NCBI GenBank assembly: GCA_963978905.1
Contig: OZ022258.1
Location: forward strand, 39,040,782-39,104,781
Direction: 5' to 3'
Source: Trichostrongylus colubriformis
Lineage: Eukaryota; Nematoda; Chromadorea; Rhabditida; Trichostrongylidae
Length of the DNA: 64,000 nucleotides
The position numbers and the translations under genes were made by a program. The notes under the pieces were generated by a model. It made no database searches. It was not told the DNA's origin and saw only the letters and a list, made by a program, of their open reading frames with translations. This document shows positions 12,101 through 23,040 of the stretch, piece after piece (positions within the stretch are counted from its first letter, which is position 1; each line of letters opens with the position of its first letter).

Positions 12101-15100
12101 TCGGCCACAATCACCATTCTGTAGTGTGATTGGGTCCGCATTATCTATGGACGCCGTCTCCTGCGGCGGGCAAATGGTTGCGTGAGTTTGACGCCGTCAC
12201 GCGCGTGACGGCGTCAAATCAACGCAGATGACGGCGTCGATTTGACGCCGTCACCCGCGTGACGGCGTCGGTGCGCAAAGTATGAAAGCGGCCTAACGTC
12301 ACAAGTTTGTGCAGCATGTTACAGCGCGACTCAGTCTGAATTTCCGAACTATGTAGGTCCAGCTGGAAATATAATACAAATTATTTTTTCGGCTAAAAGA
12401 TAAGAAATATGGTCGATGATGTGTCTCCGTCCCTTTTCACTACTCGTCTTACTTCATCTGTCTTCCAGCGGACTGGTTGAACAAATTTTCTTGCCTTGAT
12501 TCGAAGAAATTGTCAAAAATCAACGAATTATGGCGGAAAAACCAAATTAGAAGAAAAGGGTGCCGTGTTCTAGATAAACCAAGTGGTGGAAGTTGCAGAG
12601 GAAGTCGGGTAACTTAGAGACATACGAATGATCCAATGAATTGTCGGTTTGGTCAAGTTTTGTCGACTAGACCCACCACTATAACGGCCTGAAAATCAGC
12701 CGCATTCTAGGACAACCAAAAGTTGTACATAACTCTCTGTAAAGCAGTTAAATCTCTTACGGATGATATATGTATAAAGTCCTGCACAAGCTTGTGGCCT
12801 TATAGAAAAAATTTCCTCCAAGAGAAGCGACATTACTTATGGTACGAGTCTATAACATGTACATATGTAAGACTCACGACAAAATATCAGTTGAACGATC
12901 ATTCGACTCTACAAACAATTGACGGCAACAATTTTTTCAGTTTCTGGGCAGGAAGACCAGCAGATATTCTTGAATAGAATTACTCCTTTTTTTAATAGGT
13001 TGTCGGGAAAGTTCTTTCGTTTTTTAAAAACGTGCTGTTTTCCTCCAGACTGCTTTCCAGGAATTTCTTCTGTACAAATACATGTAGTACAAGATCACAA
13101 GCATCTATAGGTGTTATTGTCTTTCATCTCCCGGAAACCTTTTTCGGCAAAATAAACATGTCAAAGGTCAATGTCTTCTTCATTATAAGGTTTTTCTTTG
13201 AATGGCGTTAGATAGGGAAAGGAAAAGATGATAATCCAATGAAGCAAGATCAGGGCTATAAGGTGGATGGGGCAGCCCTTCTCATTCAAGCTCGAGAGTT
13301 TTTTGGCGGACCACTTTTTCAATATGTATGTGGGAAGACTCGCCAAAAAATTCTCGAACTTGGATAAAAATTGCTGCCCCATCCACCTTACAGCCCTGAT
13401 CTTGCTCCATCGGACATTCATCTTTTCCTTTCCCTAGCTAACGCCATTCAAAGAAAAAATTTCGATAATGAAGATGACATTGACCTCTGATATGTTTATT
13501 TTGCCGAAAAAGGTTATCCGGGAGATGAAGGACAATAATACCTATAGATGCGTGTGAACCTGTACTACATATATATGTACAAAAAATTGCTGGAAAGCAC
13601 TTTGGAGGGAAAAAAGCACGTTTTTAAAAAACGAAAGAACTTTCCCGACAACCTAATATTTCCCGTTTGTTTCAGCGCCAATTAAATTCATAACGCCTTG
13701 TGGGCAGAATAAAACCTGAAAATTAACCAACCTACAGTATCCGGTTTAGTTGCTTGTAAGTGCATATAACCGCTCTCAACCACTATGGCCATGAACTTCG
13801 CAAAGAAATTGTGATTGTGGTGAGTAGGAGAGGAAAATAACCACTAAAAGTGAAGTAATGGCGACACTCACATTCGAAAGTGACAACCTGCGAATACCTT
13901 TGGAATCCATGAGCCAATTATGTCAAGCGCTGTTGCTCTCAACGAAGATCCTGGCATCACACCTATCATGTTCAGGTGAAGGCCGAAAACCCTGCAAGGA
14001 ATACATACTGGTTGCTGATCGTTCATCGAAGGCATAAGACGGAGTCCTTACTGGCTCGGATATATTTTGGCAAGATTACTCGTGATGAGTGATCCCCAGT
14101 CGCCTCCCTGTAGATAGAATTTCTTCATGCCAAGTCGCTCCATCAGCTTACGGAACATCCGAGCACATGCTACCTGGCTGAAGCCTAAAATGCACAACGG
14201 CTTACAGTCAGACGTACAATACCGCTCACATTTTTTGAAAATCGACACCTGGCGACGGATTAGTCGACGCAAACCGTGGCACCGTCATAACTTAGTTTAA
14301 AGGGGATAAATGAAAAGAAACCGGGAGCTTCGAATTCGTCTCGATGCGGAGTTCAACGATTTATAAAATGTCTTTTCTATAAGTAGGTCACCAGCTCCTC
14401 GGTAAAGCTACAAAGATCCCTTTTTACTCTCAGGCAAATGAGCTCGAAAACTTTCCAAACGTCGTGAAAAACTTTTGCTGAAAATTGCCTTGAAGTTCAA
14501 AGATAACTCACTGAAAATTGATGTATGTGCGGAACATGGGCGAGCCACAATCAAACATGTGAATTTAGGCCCAAAAGTCGGAGTCTTGCCTGGGGGTAAA
14601 AAAAAAAGACCTTTGCAGCCTCACCGAGAAGCTGGTAACTTATCGAAATCTGACCTTTATAGGTCGTTGAACGCGTCGCATCGGGACGAATTCAAAGCTT
14701 TCAGTTTCTTCTCATTTTATCCGCTTTAAAGGCAGTGTTAGGGGTAAGTGGGTGGAAAGAAATTCCAAAAGGAATCATTTAGTGAAAAACTACGGGTCTG
14801 AAAGGCCTATGCATGGCGAAATCCCTCGCGGCAGGCGCCCCCTTGAGCTGTGGCGAAGGCGACCTCGTCAGGGCAAGCCGCCTTGGTTTAGGCAGCCCGC
14901 CTCCAGGCAACGTGATTAGTGGGCGGTCACGGTGAGGTTGCTCAAGGAGATCGGCAGGATTGAAAGTATCGCAGCGCGTTTTCTCACTTTTAGCTTGAAG
15001 CTCACCACATGAAAATAGATGCTGTCGCATTTCCGGAAATCCCTTCATGTTTACGTCTTGGTAATGCCAATGGAAAGCCTATGCAGACTACCCGCCTCTT

Positions 15101-18100
15101 GACGGAAAGGTCGTCCGCGCGAAGGAAGGAGTCCTATTTCTCGAGTTTTTGGCCATTTCCATCTGTTTTTTCTCCACTATCCTATTACTAAGCTTCTCGG
15201 CTTTCATATTCACTGCTTCTTTTACTTTTCGTCCGAATTTTCCCTGAAGCTGCCTTTAAACGAAGTCATGACGGCGCGACGGTTTGCGTCGATTAATCCG
15301 TCGCCAGGTGTCGATTTTTCAAAAATGTGAGCGGTATTGTATATGGTACATTGTGATGTCACCTGATTGTTTCGGTTGATCAGACCAACCATAACCGGGA
15401 ATGGACGGTGCGACAACTTCAAAAGCGATCTGAGTCAATGAACCATTGATTTAGTTTCTTATATTTGGATAATCGACTTACACTATTGTATTACTGTCGT
15501 TCATCCACCAACAAGTCACATGGCGCTTGAAGGAAACAAAAGAAAAAGAAGCGAAAAACAGGGCGTAAAGGACCCGGACGAGAGATGCTAGGGAGGAGAG
15601 AGAAGCGACAGGGACACAGACCACGTAGCTGCTATCGCTTCTAATAGCCGTCCATCAACGGTATAATTCATTATCATGACACTGCTTGAGCCACATCGCT
15701 AGTGAGTGACTGTCTGCCGCTCTGCGATAAGGGTGCAGCATTGCTTGTGTGTGGGTGCGTACTCTTATGTAAGGATTTCGCACCGTGGCATGTCGCAAGC
15801 GAAGCATTGGGGACGAGCTAATGGCGCCATGTTGTAGGGTACCGTAGCGATTACAAGTCAACTGCGTATCGCAACCCTAGCCTTGACGTGTAATCGTCCT
15901 AAGACCCAACTACCGCGACACCATGCTCGCACACACTGCATCGCACGTCGCTCGTCGTCGTGCGAAATCCTGACACAAGGGTACACACTCCTATGTGTGT
16001 AGTTGTAGACGGATCCGTCATCCCGCAGAGAAGAACACCTCACTCGAAATGCGCGTTCACCTTTCACGAAAGATTTCATCGTACTGATTCATGCATCGTT
16101 ATGACGGCGCAGGAAGAGCCGATGTAAAACAAACCAAATTACTTACATCCGAATCAATTCCATGCTTTTTGGGATTTGTTAGCATAGGAATTATCTTGTA
16201 GAATTCGTACACGTTGCCAGGCCATCCATGTACCATAAGAAGGGGAAGCACCTTTCTATAGCCTTTTGCCGCTGGTTCATGGATAAAATGGACCTGCAAT
16301 GTAAAAACTAAGTAATTATTTAGTTTTCCATAATATTAACGAAGCCATTTTTTTGAAAGACCAGTTGGGCTATCGCCCATTAATGCGATAATGCGCGAAT
16401 AGCACAATGGAATGTTCACTCGGAATAAGCTCCCGATCCTGTTCGTGCGAAGGTTGTTACGGAGTTTAGTGATATTATGTGATCAGTTCTTAAGTTTGGA
16501 AATACCTCGTCAGAATTTGCTGAGGTTTGACTAAAGTAGGGTTGAAAGCGGAGGAGAAAAATTATTCTTCTTTGTACCCCCTGTAGAGTGGCGCTCTCGC
16601 TCCCTACAACCAACCACATCTCATTTTGTGAATCTCTGTGTAACGGGTCACTCACTTAGGCATTGTTCAGAGTTGGTATTCGCGCGACTCGCACGGTGCA
16701 GGCGGAAGGAAAAGAGTGAGATCGATCAAGCGGTCAAGGCAATCGGAAAATTCGCCGATACATGCGATCAGGCGGAAAGGATTAGATATTCATCGATAAG
16801 GTGAATGGTACGTCTCAATCGCGAACTCTGAACTATGTCTTAAAGGCACATTCCGTGCTCGCTGATGGGTGGAGTAACCAACTGACTCTCCATTGGTTGT
16901 CGGCGGTTGGAAGGCGGTATCTCCCCGCCCTATTGCCTGCAGTGGGGCGTGAAGAGAACCGCTGACAACCAATGGAGACTCAATTGGTTACTCCACCCAT
17001 CAGCGAGAGCGGAATGTGCCTTTAAAGACAGAGGAAGGGAAAATGTGTGTAATGAAAACTTCCAAAGTGTGTCATCTACCGTTTCATTCCTTTTTTTTCT
17101 TTTGTGATACTAAGCACCTGGTCTTTCTTATTCAGCTATCTGTTCATATTCTGACCAGACTCCCACTCCATTGCCTTCAATTAGCCGCATCGAATTTGCG
17201 CATATTCCTTATGAAACTGACCTTAACGCCTTCAATTTCGGTCTTGAATTGCTTAAACTGGTTGATGATCATCTCTTGCTTCTTCCAATCGTAACTCTTC
17301 AACCAGTACTGTCTGAATACTTCCAACTCATCGGAATTGAATCCATACCAGAAATCATCTGAGTCTTCCAAATGAGAGTGAGTGATGCGACTGCGCTCTA
17401 GCCGTTCCTTGAGGTCCTGCAAATCGGTCTTCCATAGTAAAAACGGTTACTCTTCATCACACGAGAAAACAACATGTTTAGAGATTCCGATTCCTGAAAA
17501 CCAAGGAAGACGCAGGCGTTATTTCGCGCTTTCTTATATTTCTCATTCAAAATTACCGCCAACAGTAATGAGAGGAATCAGAAATGAAGAAACACGTTCT
17601 CACCGGGGAGGGACAATTTTGTCTACGGTAAGGCTACCGTAACGCTTACAGATCGTTAGGTTGCACACATCGCACCTATGACGCCTTGCTAAGAAATCGA
17701 GTGTGAATTCAATGGATTTTTTTATCGCGAACACCTTTTTCTTATCCTTTCTTTTATTTTCCCATTTATTGTTTCACTTGGCTGCTGCTTCACTCATTTC
17801 ACATCACCAATAATAAGTGAAATACCTACGAGACAACAAATGGCATTTCCTTTGGCGAGCAACTCGGAAATAAAGAGTTGCGGTTCGAAGAGAAGCGAAT
17901 ACAGACCACCAAACGTCGCGCTATTGAATCCGGGTTTCTCTCCGATTATCGTTTCTAACCTCAAATGTTTTTCCAAAATGATCATTTCTTCCAATCATCC
18001 TCCTTCACCCGATCCCTCCGGGTTCCTTTAAATGGTGGGGCGACTCTTGAGAAAAGAAGGTGTAGCGTTATGCGTTGAAAGGCGCTTCCTGAACTACAGG

Positions 18101-20626
18101 GGGTGCCAAAAAAGTCATTTTGCTCACATCCGCCAAGTATACAAAACATAGGGAAACGAAAGAGGTAAACGTATTGGGGCAAAACATTGCTAGAATGTTC
18201 TCCTCAAAGCATAACAAGCTGTGGCTCACTACTTTCACCTTCACAAAAATATGGAGCGTTCAGTCAGCACGGTCGGGTTACAAAGCACCTACGGCGTTAA
18301 GGTCCGCCTGAAACAGCAGAGTTGGAGGTCTCTCGTGAGAAGCTTCCTGAGGACTGACCCATCGGTTCATAGTAGTCGCAGAGCTCTCCCAGCTTGGACG
18401 ACGGTGCGATGATCCGAAGTTTTTAATGCCTCAAGCTCACCTCCGTAGGGGTTTCAGTGGTTATTGCACGTTGTGGTCTTGGAAACGTAGGGTGTTATGA
18501 ACCCGGAAAAGACAGGATGTTCATGAACACCACTCAGTAAGAATCCCCTCAGGTACCCAGGGTGAACGGACCTCAGCAAGGTTGTGAACGAGGATGGCGA
18601 AGCCACGGATTTTGGTGAGTTGAGGTGACACAACATGTTTACGCAGAAGAAGCTGTGATCGTGCAGAGAAGGCTGTTACGGAGTTTAACGATAGTATGAG
18701 GTGTGCTCTTGAATTTGGGGATGGAAATACCTCATCAGAATTTGCTGAAGTTCGACTGATGTGGGGTTGAAAGTGGAGGAAAAAATTACCTTTTTTGGCG
18801 CCTCCTGTATATAAGCGCGTTTCGTAATCGAGGGTGTCGACGGAGAAGTAATCTGGGACTTTGCTGACTTCGACGTCTGATCACGCCCTTCAGCAATCAA
18901 GATGGCGCGAAGCGTTCTCGATAAAGGTCAGTGGTAGGGAAAGAGTCTTATCTTCTGAGTTTTGCACCGTTCCATTCCGCCCTTTTTCTAGTATAAATCT
19001 TCTTAGCATTTCTTTTTCATATCCCATAATCGCCAAAAACTACTCCAAATTGCCTTTGAAACGTTGTCTTCACCTTTCACCATTTCCTTTTATTCCCGAG
19101 GTGTACATAGAATGTTCCACATGGAGACCTTCACATTACACACAGTTCTTACCTGTAAGGCATCTGGTGTGACATTCACTTCAAATGGATGTATAGTTAC
19201 ATCATCCGGTTGTAACTCGCCAGTTCCAAACCAACCATTCTCCTCCACTCGAACCTAAATTCCACTGGATCTTTGCTTGTTGTGTTTTCTGAGTAAAAAA
19301 GTTCGTTCAACTCCGGCAACGTTTGCTCCGCTTCATTGCTCTCTAAATAAACATATAATAATGATGATTTCAAACGAAAATGCTGAACTTGAAGTGTTGG
19401 GAACTCTGGTCTTAGGCGCTCTCGAGGAGACAATGAATTAAGGAGTTAGTTGGGCTGTCACCTACTGGTGTTATGCTTTTTACATTGTGTTCTACAAAAC
19501 TGCGACACTCTTTCAAGTCCGCGTCTGGACACTCCAGCTGGATGAAGTCACGCGAGCAGGTGGCGGTTGCGGTAGACGGCGATCCTATCGTCAGTACATG
19601 AGATCTCGTCGCGCGAGGTGTGTGCAGATATGACAACGAATCGCGTGGCCGCCCGCGGCGAGCGGCGCGGCGGATGCGAGTGCCAGTGGCAGGGCATGGC
19701 AGCCATCAAGCGAGGCAGTGTGGCATGGGCGGAAGCGCAGATGTGACGCAGTCGCGCTCTGCCGGGCACCCAACAGCAATCAATTCGCAATCGTACTGGT
19801 GGCGCCGCGAGTGAAACGCCGCGAAGCGATTCGCTGTCATATCTGCACACACCCCAATATCTTTCTTATGCTGTTGATGACATTCATTCGATCTAGGACG
19901 AAGAAGAGGATGAAATTCGTATCTCAGAGAAATCTTCGAGTAATATAAGAGGATTCCAAAATATGGAGAACTTTTAAGATCATTTTTCGGAAATGTCATA
20001 TCGGGATTGTTAGATTCGATATGCACTCGGTGATGGCCGCTTTTAGTTGACGGTCGAATCGCAACGGAACAAGAAGACACTTGTCTTGGGAGCGGTGCGA
20101 TTCACGCAACTGGAGTATCTTGACGCCAACCCGGTTTCAGGAAATGCATGAAGGGTCAAAGTAAAGCCCATCTGGGATACGCCAAAAATTTGATGTCAGT
20201 TTTCGTCCGCACGGGTATAGAAAAAGACGGATAGGTCAGTTGGGTACGGCCTCAGAATCATGTTTTCTCCACCTGCACACATCTTTTACCACCTATTCAC
20301 GTTGGAGTATGATAAAATTGGTGGGCAGGGATGATTCGTATCTTCCAGTCCTACGAGCAAAAAGTTGATAACAGTAGATTACTCAATACGCCCTTCTATG
20401 CGCTCCATATACCCACATTTTTACCACTTGCAAAATGTAACCATTAAAAAGCAAACATTGCATTATCCGGATCTCCGTGAACGGGGCAGAAATGATAGCA
20501 TGCATTCAGTCACAAATGCTGCACTTTGAGCCTTACCTCTTCAACTGGCAATAAATAGGAAACGTAGGCGATGTATGCACTAAACGCTAGTGCTACCGCC
20601 AGAAATAGGTGAACTGCCAATCCCAT
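6192..20626 (-). CDS. Microsomal-type epoxide hydrolase (EPHX1 family), 12 exons, complete
   Basis: Hydrolyses epoxides to diols; the family is anchored in the ER membrane. Coding exons in transcript order: 20626-20537, 19254-19153, 17416-17222, 16293-16147, 15429-15363, 14184-14052, 13991-13898, 13843-13732, 10724-10616, 10540-10418, 10240-10171, 6320-6192. All have GT..AG introns and matching phases, total 1,371 nt, giving 456 residues (human EPHX1 has 455). Visible features: hydrophobic anchor (about 5-26), EHN domain with GWFGTGEL and [17 protein letters not shown] oxyanion motif 151-155, nucleophile Asp229 in GGDWGS, Tyr302 in GYMHLQ, Tyr377 in SSQRFY, charge-relay Glu406, and His433 in [10 protein letters not shown]. 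The ATG at 20624-20626 is followed by the anchor and preceded, 23 nt upstream, by a TTCAG that could take a spliced leader. Introns range from 54 to 3,850 nt; the long ones are filled with transposons, but the reading frame is intact. Alternative: a closely related paralogue within the EPHX1 clade. Confidence 0.95.
6358..6467. mobile_element. Degenerate PIF/Harbinger-like MITE
   Basis: It starts GGCCGCGTTCACACTTTGCG and ends ..ACGCAAAGTATGAACACGTCC. It is a diverged, shortened member of the family at 10998, 11866 and 38871. It lies in the last intron of the epoxide hydrolase gene, about 38 nt before the acceptor of the exon that carries the catalytic histidine. Confidence 0.6.
7560..8430. repeat. 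Diverged member of the 34.7-40.3 kb repeat family
   Basis: Blocks such as ctccgcccacggtggatgg, a ggtcagcgatgt segment, cccgcccacaatgggtgggg and two 'atcgatatcg..gtagaggactgaaaatg' segments (about 8165 and 8280) parallel the order of modules in the repeat domain at 34.7-40.3 kb. Identity is clearly lower, so this is an older copy. It sits in the last intron of the epoxide hydrolase gene. The short hairpins CCGCCCA..TGGGCGG are typical of the family. Confidence 0.5.
8488..10051. mobile_element. 1.56-kb foldback element made of hairpin modules
   Basis: The ends are long inverted repeats starting TTGGGTTGAGGAATAAGTCC. The left arm is about 8488-9150, the right about 9170-10051, and the centre near 9158. 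Each arm contains four spaced copies of a short self-complementary module, TCGATAGAGCTTTTT plus AGCTCTACA. The right arm has an extra diverged module segment (about 9626-9800) not found in the left. No transposase is encoded. A second, older copy is at 61166-62406. The insertion site is AT-rich with TA flanks, but the exact duplication is ambiguous. It lies in the last intron of the epoxide hydrolase gene. Confidence 0.85.
10998..11317. mobile_element. PIF/Harbinger-like MITE, copy 1 (320 bp)
   Basis: Terminal inverted repeats GGCCGCTTTCATACTTTGCG are flanked by a 3-bp TAA duplication (10995-10997 and 11318-11320). The interior is rich in GACGCCGTC..GACGGCGTC hairpins. A short segment with the terminal motif (gctttcatactttgcgcacc) is duplicated internally around 11219-11270. 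The 3-bp TWA target site and GG-start termini are typical of PIF/Harbinger elements. No open frame is present. It lies in intron 8 of the epoxide hydrolase gene. Confidence 0.85.
11866..12293. mobile_element. PIF/Harbinger-like MITE, copy 2 (428 bp)
   Basis: It has the same terminal repeats as the copy at 10998, flanked by TAA at 11863-11865 and 12294-12296. The interior is a near-complete palindrome: the segment 'cacactacagtatggtgattgtggccg' in the left half recurs inverted in the right half. GACGCCGTCAC motifs are repeated several times near the right end. Non-coding; intron 8 of the epoxide hydrolase gene. Confidence 0.87.
12995..13656. mobile_element. Mariner-derived foldback, 662 bp
   Basis: Inverted ends read AGGTTGTCGGGAAAGTTCTT on both sides and are flanked by TA. 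The arms of about 330 bp are imperfect inverted copies of each other. The right arm, on the plus strand near 13371-13490, still reads as the end of a mariner transposase with the signature [11 protein letters not shown]; the left arm carries the decayed inverted equivalent. There is no N-terminal half and none of the upstream catalytic residues. It is non-autonomous and lies in intron 8 of the epoxide hydrolase gene. Confidence 0.85.
14210..15345. repeat. Inverted repeat filling epoxide hydrolase intron 5
   Basis: The segment at about 14210-14295 (ataccgctcacattttt..gtcgacgcaaaccg) recurs inverted at about 15255-15345. Between the arms are two elements that each look TTAA-flanked: 14301-14725 and probably 14730-15253 (ends AGGCAG..). 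The whole intron (14185-15362) is therefore essentially transposon. Confidence 0.7.
14301..14725. mobile_element. TTAA-flanked MITE (425 bp)
   Basis: The element lies between TTAA at 14297-14300 and 14726-14729. Its ends are inverted and imperfect: AGGGGATAAATGAAAAGAAA on the left, and AGCGGATAAAATGAGAAGAA on the right read as reverse complement. A second imperfect inverted pair lies inside (cgatgcggagttcaacga / tcgttgaacgcgtcgcatcg). TTAA target sites suggest a piggyBac-type non-autonomous element. Confidence 0.7.
16421..16583. mobile_element. 3' remnant of the Tc-like element seen at 18097
   Basis: From a gttacggagttta motif to the terminal CCCCCTG followed by TA, this segment matches the last ~160 bp of the 18097-18807 element (tacctcrtcagaatttgctga core). 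The other end is missing. It lies in intron 3 of the epoxide hydrolase gene, outside the coding exons. Confidence 0.65.
16844..17022. mobile_element. TTAA-flanked MITE (179 bp)
   Basis: Inverted ends AGGCACATTCCG..CTCGCTGATGGGTGG lie between TTAA sites (16840-16843, 17023-17026). The inner inverted segments ccattggttgtc and gacaaccaatgg face each other. The copy at 31985-32165 is the same family. Intron 3 of the epoxide hydrolase gene. Confidence 0.82.
18097..18807. mobile_element. Tc/mariner-type TIR element, non-autonomous (711 bp)
   Basis: The short inverted ends CAGGGGGTGCCAAAAAAG and CAGGAGGCGCCAAAAAAG lie between TA dinucleotides (18095-18096 and 18808-18809). I recognise no transposase domain inside. 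Its 3' end is shared with the remnant at 16421-16583. Intron 2 of the epoxide hydrolase gene. Confidence 0.7.
19616..19855. mobile_element. GC-rich MITE (240 bp)
   Basis: Inverted ends GGTGTGTGCAGATATGACA occur at both sides. The interior is GC-rich and matches the truncated copy at 2345-2552. No clear target-site duplication is visible. It lies in intron 1 of the epoxide hydrolase gene. Confidence 0.75.
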
Positions 20627-22534
20627 TTCAGAAAAGACCAAGCGTCCAGCTGAAGCGAACAGACTAAATCGGAATTTCACCTTGATTGAGGTGTAGCATA
20701 AGAACGAAACACGGAATAATCTTTCGTTGAAACATTTGAGATCACCCACGATGTGATTTCAGCGGTAGTATTGGCTACCGCAAGTGACGATAGTGGCGAG
20801 TAGTGCCAGTTCATACAGAGAGAATAAAGAAAGAAACCATCACGTGTTTCAAGGAATATTATCATGTAAGCCTTCTATTTTCCAGCAGCGGGATCAATGG
20901 AAAGCATAGTATAATGGAAGGACCCGACGTCGAAAAGGCCGTTTGTAATGGGATACATATGTTCCGACGTATTTTCATACGCTGATCTCGAATCTGCTTT
21001 CCAAATTTGCAAAACGCTCTGAGCAGAGTTGAATAACCCTTTTTCAACGAACACCGGCTCAACTACCCTACAAGAAAACTGAGTGTTAGTATCCACGCCT
21101 ATAACTGTTAAAAGGCGGCCAGGTGAGTTTACGTCCCTTCGACTGATTCCGATGGTTAGGATTCATGTGAAGACATAGTTCCCCCAATATGTTGACGTGG
21201 CTGCACTTCCATTTTGATGTTACCGCATTTTGGTATTCCTTATGGCATATTACATGGTCATATGGTAAGCAGAGCACCTTTTGCAATTTTCATGTTCGAT
21301 TGTACTTTCAAACAGGATGACTTCAACATATTATGAGCAAATGTGGTACTCCAGCACAAAATGATCGAAACATGTAAGCTTTTCATAATGGACACAACCA
21401 ATAAAAAATATCAGAAAATCATCTCGCAAATTTGGAGAGCAGATTCGAGGTCAAAGCCCGAAAACACGAAGAGTCGGAAAATAAGTATTTCATTACGAAA
21501 GGCCATTTCGACATTGGGTCCTTCTCTCGTTAGCATGAAGACGAGATTCACAGATTCTTCAGATTCAGATACATGAGTATCGTTTGGACACTGGCAAGGC
21601 AGGTCAAGGACGCTGCAAAATGGAGGAAATCTCGATATAGAGGCCCTGCTGCGGAGTCGAAGAGGCTCCGCTGTACAATGCCATCATGGTCTTTTTCTGG
21701 TTGGCTGCCTTCAGAGGTCAGGGAAAATATAGGGCACATGCACATGGTCTCCATCCATCATTTTACTATCACATGGTGCTGGGCCAGGTGAACGTTCGAG
21801 TTCACGCTTTTATCCTTGAACATTCGCATGTCTTCCCAATTAAGTTCAAAGCCTCTGATCAGCGTCTATGAGTAGTTTCAAAGAAGAAAAAGGACATAAC
21901 TTGAGATAATCAACAGAAATCATGGCAAAAGACATATGTAACTAATTCCGCGATTGAATGAAATTTACGCTTGTAAAAAGGGAGATGTTTCCTATCAGTG
22001 GAGTGACTTTAAACGACGTAAAGTCTAAAGAAGTGGGTTTCATAGAACGATCAGAGTTTTATGCACGGCACATAGCACAGTCTTTCGGGGCCGTCACCCA
22101 GAGTTCTTCGGAGAATGACTTCGAAGTTCTCAAACACTCACAAGTTTTTCTGACACTCACTCATCACGTCACAATAACAACTGCTCAGTTCTTTGCGAGG
22201 TTACATATTCACCTGTTCGTGAGTTCGAGAGCTACTCAACTGCGCCACCACTCTCATAAATCGGCGACAAACTTTCAAAAATATTTTAAAATAAGCTAAC
22301 TAGGAATATAAATCGGGCTTTCCGTAGTCATGTACTGTGGGGGGTTTGAAAAGTAGTAGGATTTTAATACACATATCTCTCTCTTTTTCATATTATTTAC
22401 TGGGTAAATTAGTAAGTTTGCTGAGTGTGCTATTCTACGTCATTATGCCACTTTTTAACCTTGTTGCTCATCCGCCAGAGATTCAGGTTGAAGAACACGA
22501 TCAACCCCTTCCACGCAGTAACCTCTAAAGAAAT
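20627..22534. other. 5' flank of the epoxide hydrolase gene; dispersed-repeat copies
   Basis: The promoter of the epoxide hydrolase gene must lie at the left end of this stretch, but no core promoter element is obvious. A candidate spliced-leader acceptor (minus strand TTCAG) ends at 20650. Two copies of a dispersed repeat are present (about 20905-21035, and in opposite orientation 21424-21535); see the entry at 30025. No gene recognised. Confidence 0.45.
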
Positions 22535-22917
22535 CGTGCACCGAAAAATGAGTTTCTCAGTGTCATATATTTGTGTTGTATTTGCCTAGGAAGGGCTGCA
22601 TACTAAGTTTCACGCGAAACGCGGAAAAAAGAGAATCCGGCCGAGATACAGCTCCTCAAAATGGTGCTTGTGGAGGCGAGGCCCCAGAGTAATTGCCCGT
22701 GCCGTAGCCCGCAGCGGTCGAGGGAGTCCGTTCACATAACTTGCTGTTCCCACTATCATCTCTGACGGCGGGACGGGCATTTCCTGCGAGGCCCCGTCCC
22801 CTCAACCACCACTTTGAGAAGCTGTATCTTAAGAAGCTGTAGCTGTAGAAGCTTAGCCGGATTCTCACCTTTCCGCGTTATGTGTGGATAACGGAGAAAC
22901 TCATTTTCTCTGTGCGC
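22535..22917. mobile_element. Foldback MITE (~380 bp)
   Basis: The ends are imperfect inverted repeats around GAAAATGAGTTTCTC. Further in, GAGAATCCGGCY and AGATACAGCTYCTCAAARTG occur on both arms in inverted orientation. Non-coding. The target-site duplication is not clear. Confidence 0.7.
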
Positions 22918-23040
22918 CGTTACGCGGAGCAGAAAAGCGCATTCTAAGCGGCTTGTCATGACTTTGTCGTGGTGCAACGTTATGAGCAGCGAGTTGGACC
23001 TTCTTCACCCCAATTCCAGAACCGTATTTGGATAATAATA

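Noticed and set aside
17794..18031. Frames on both strands with a [16 protein letters not shown] string, faintly echoed by YRPPNIAF near 55670
   Set aside because: Only about eight residues are shared, both lie in introns, and the surrounding sequence does not align. Chance cannot be excluded.
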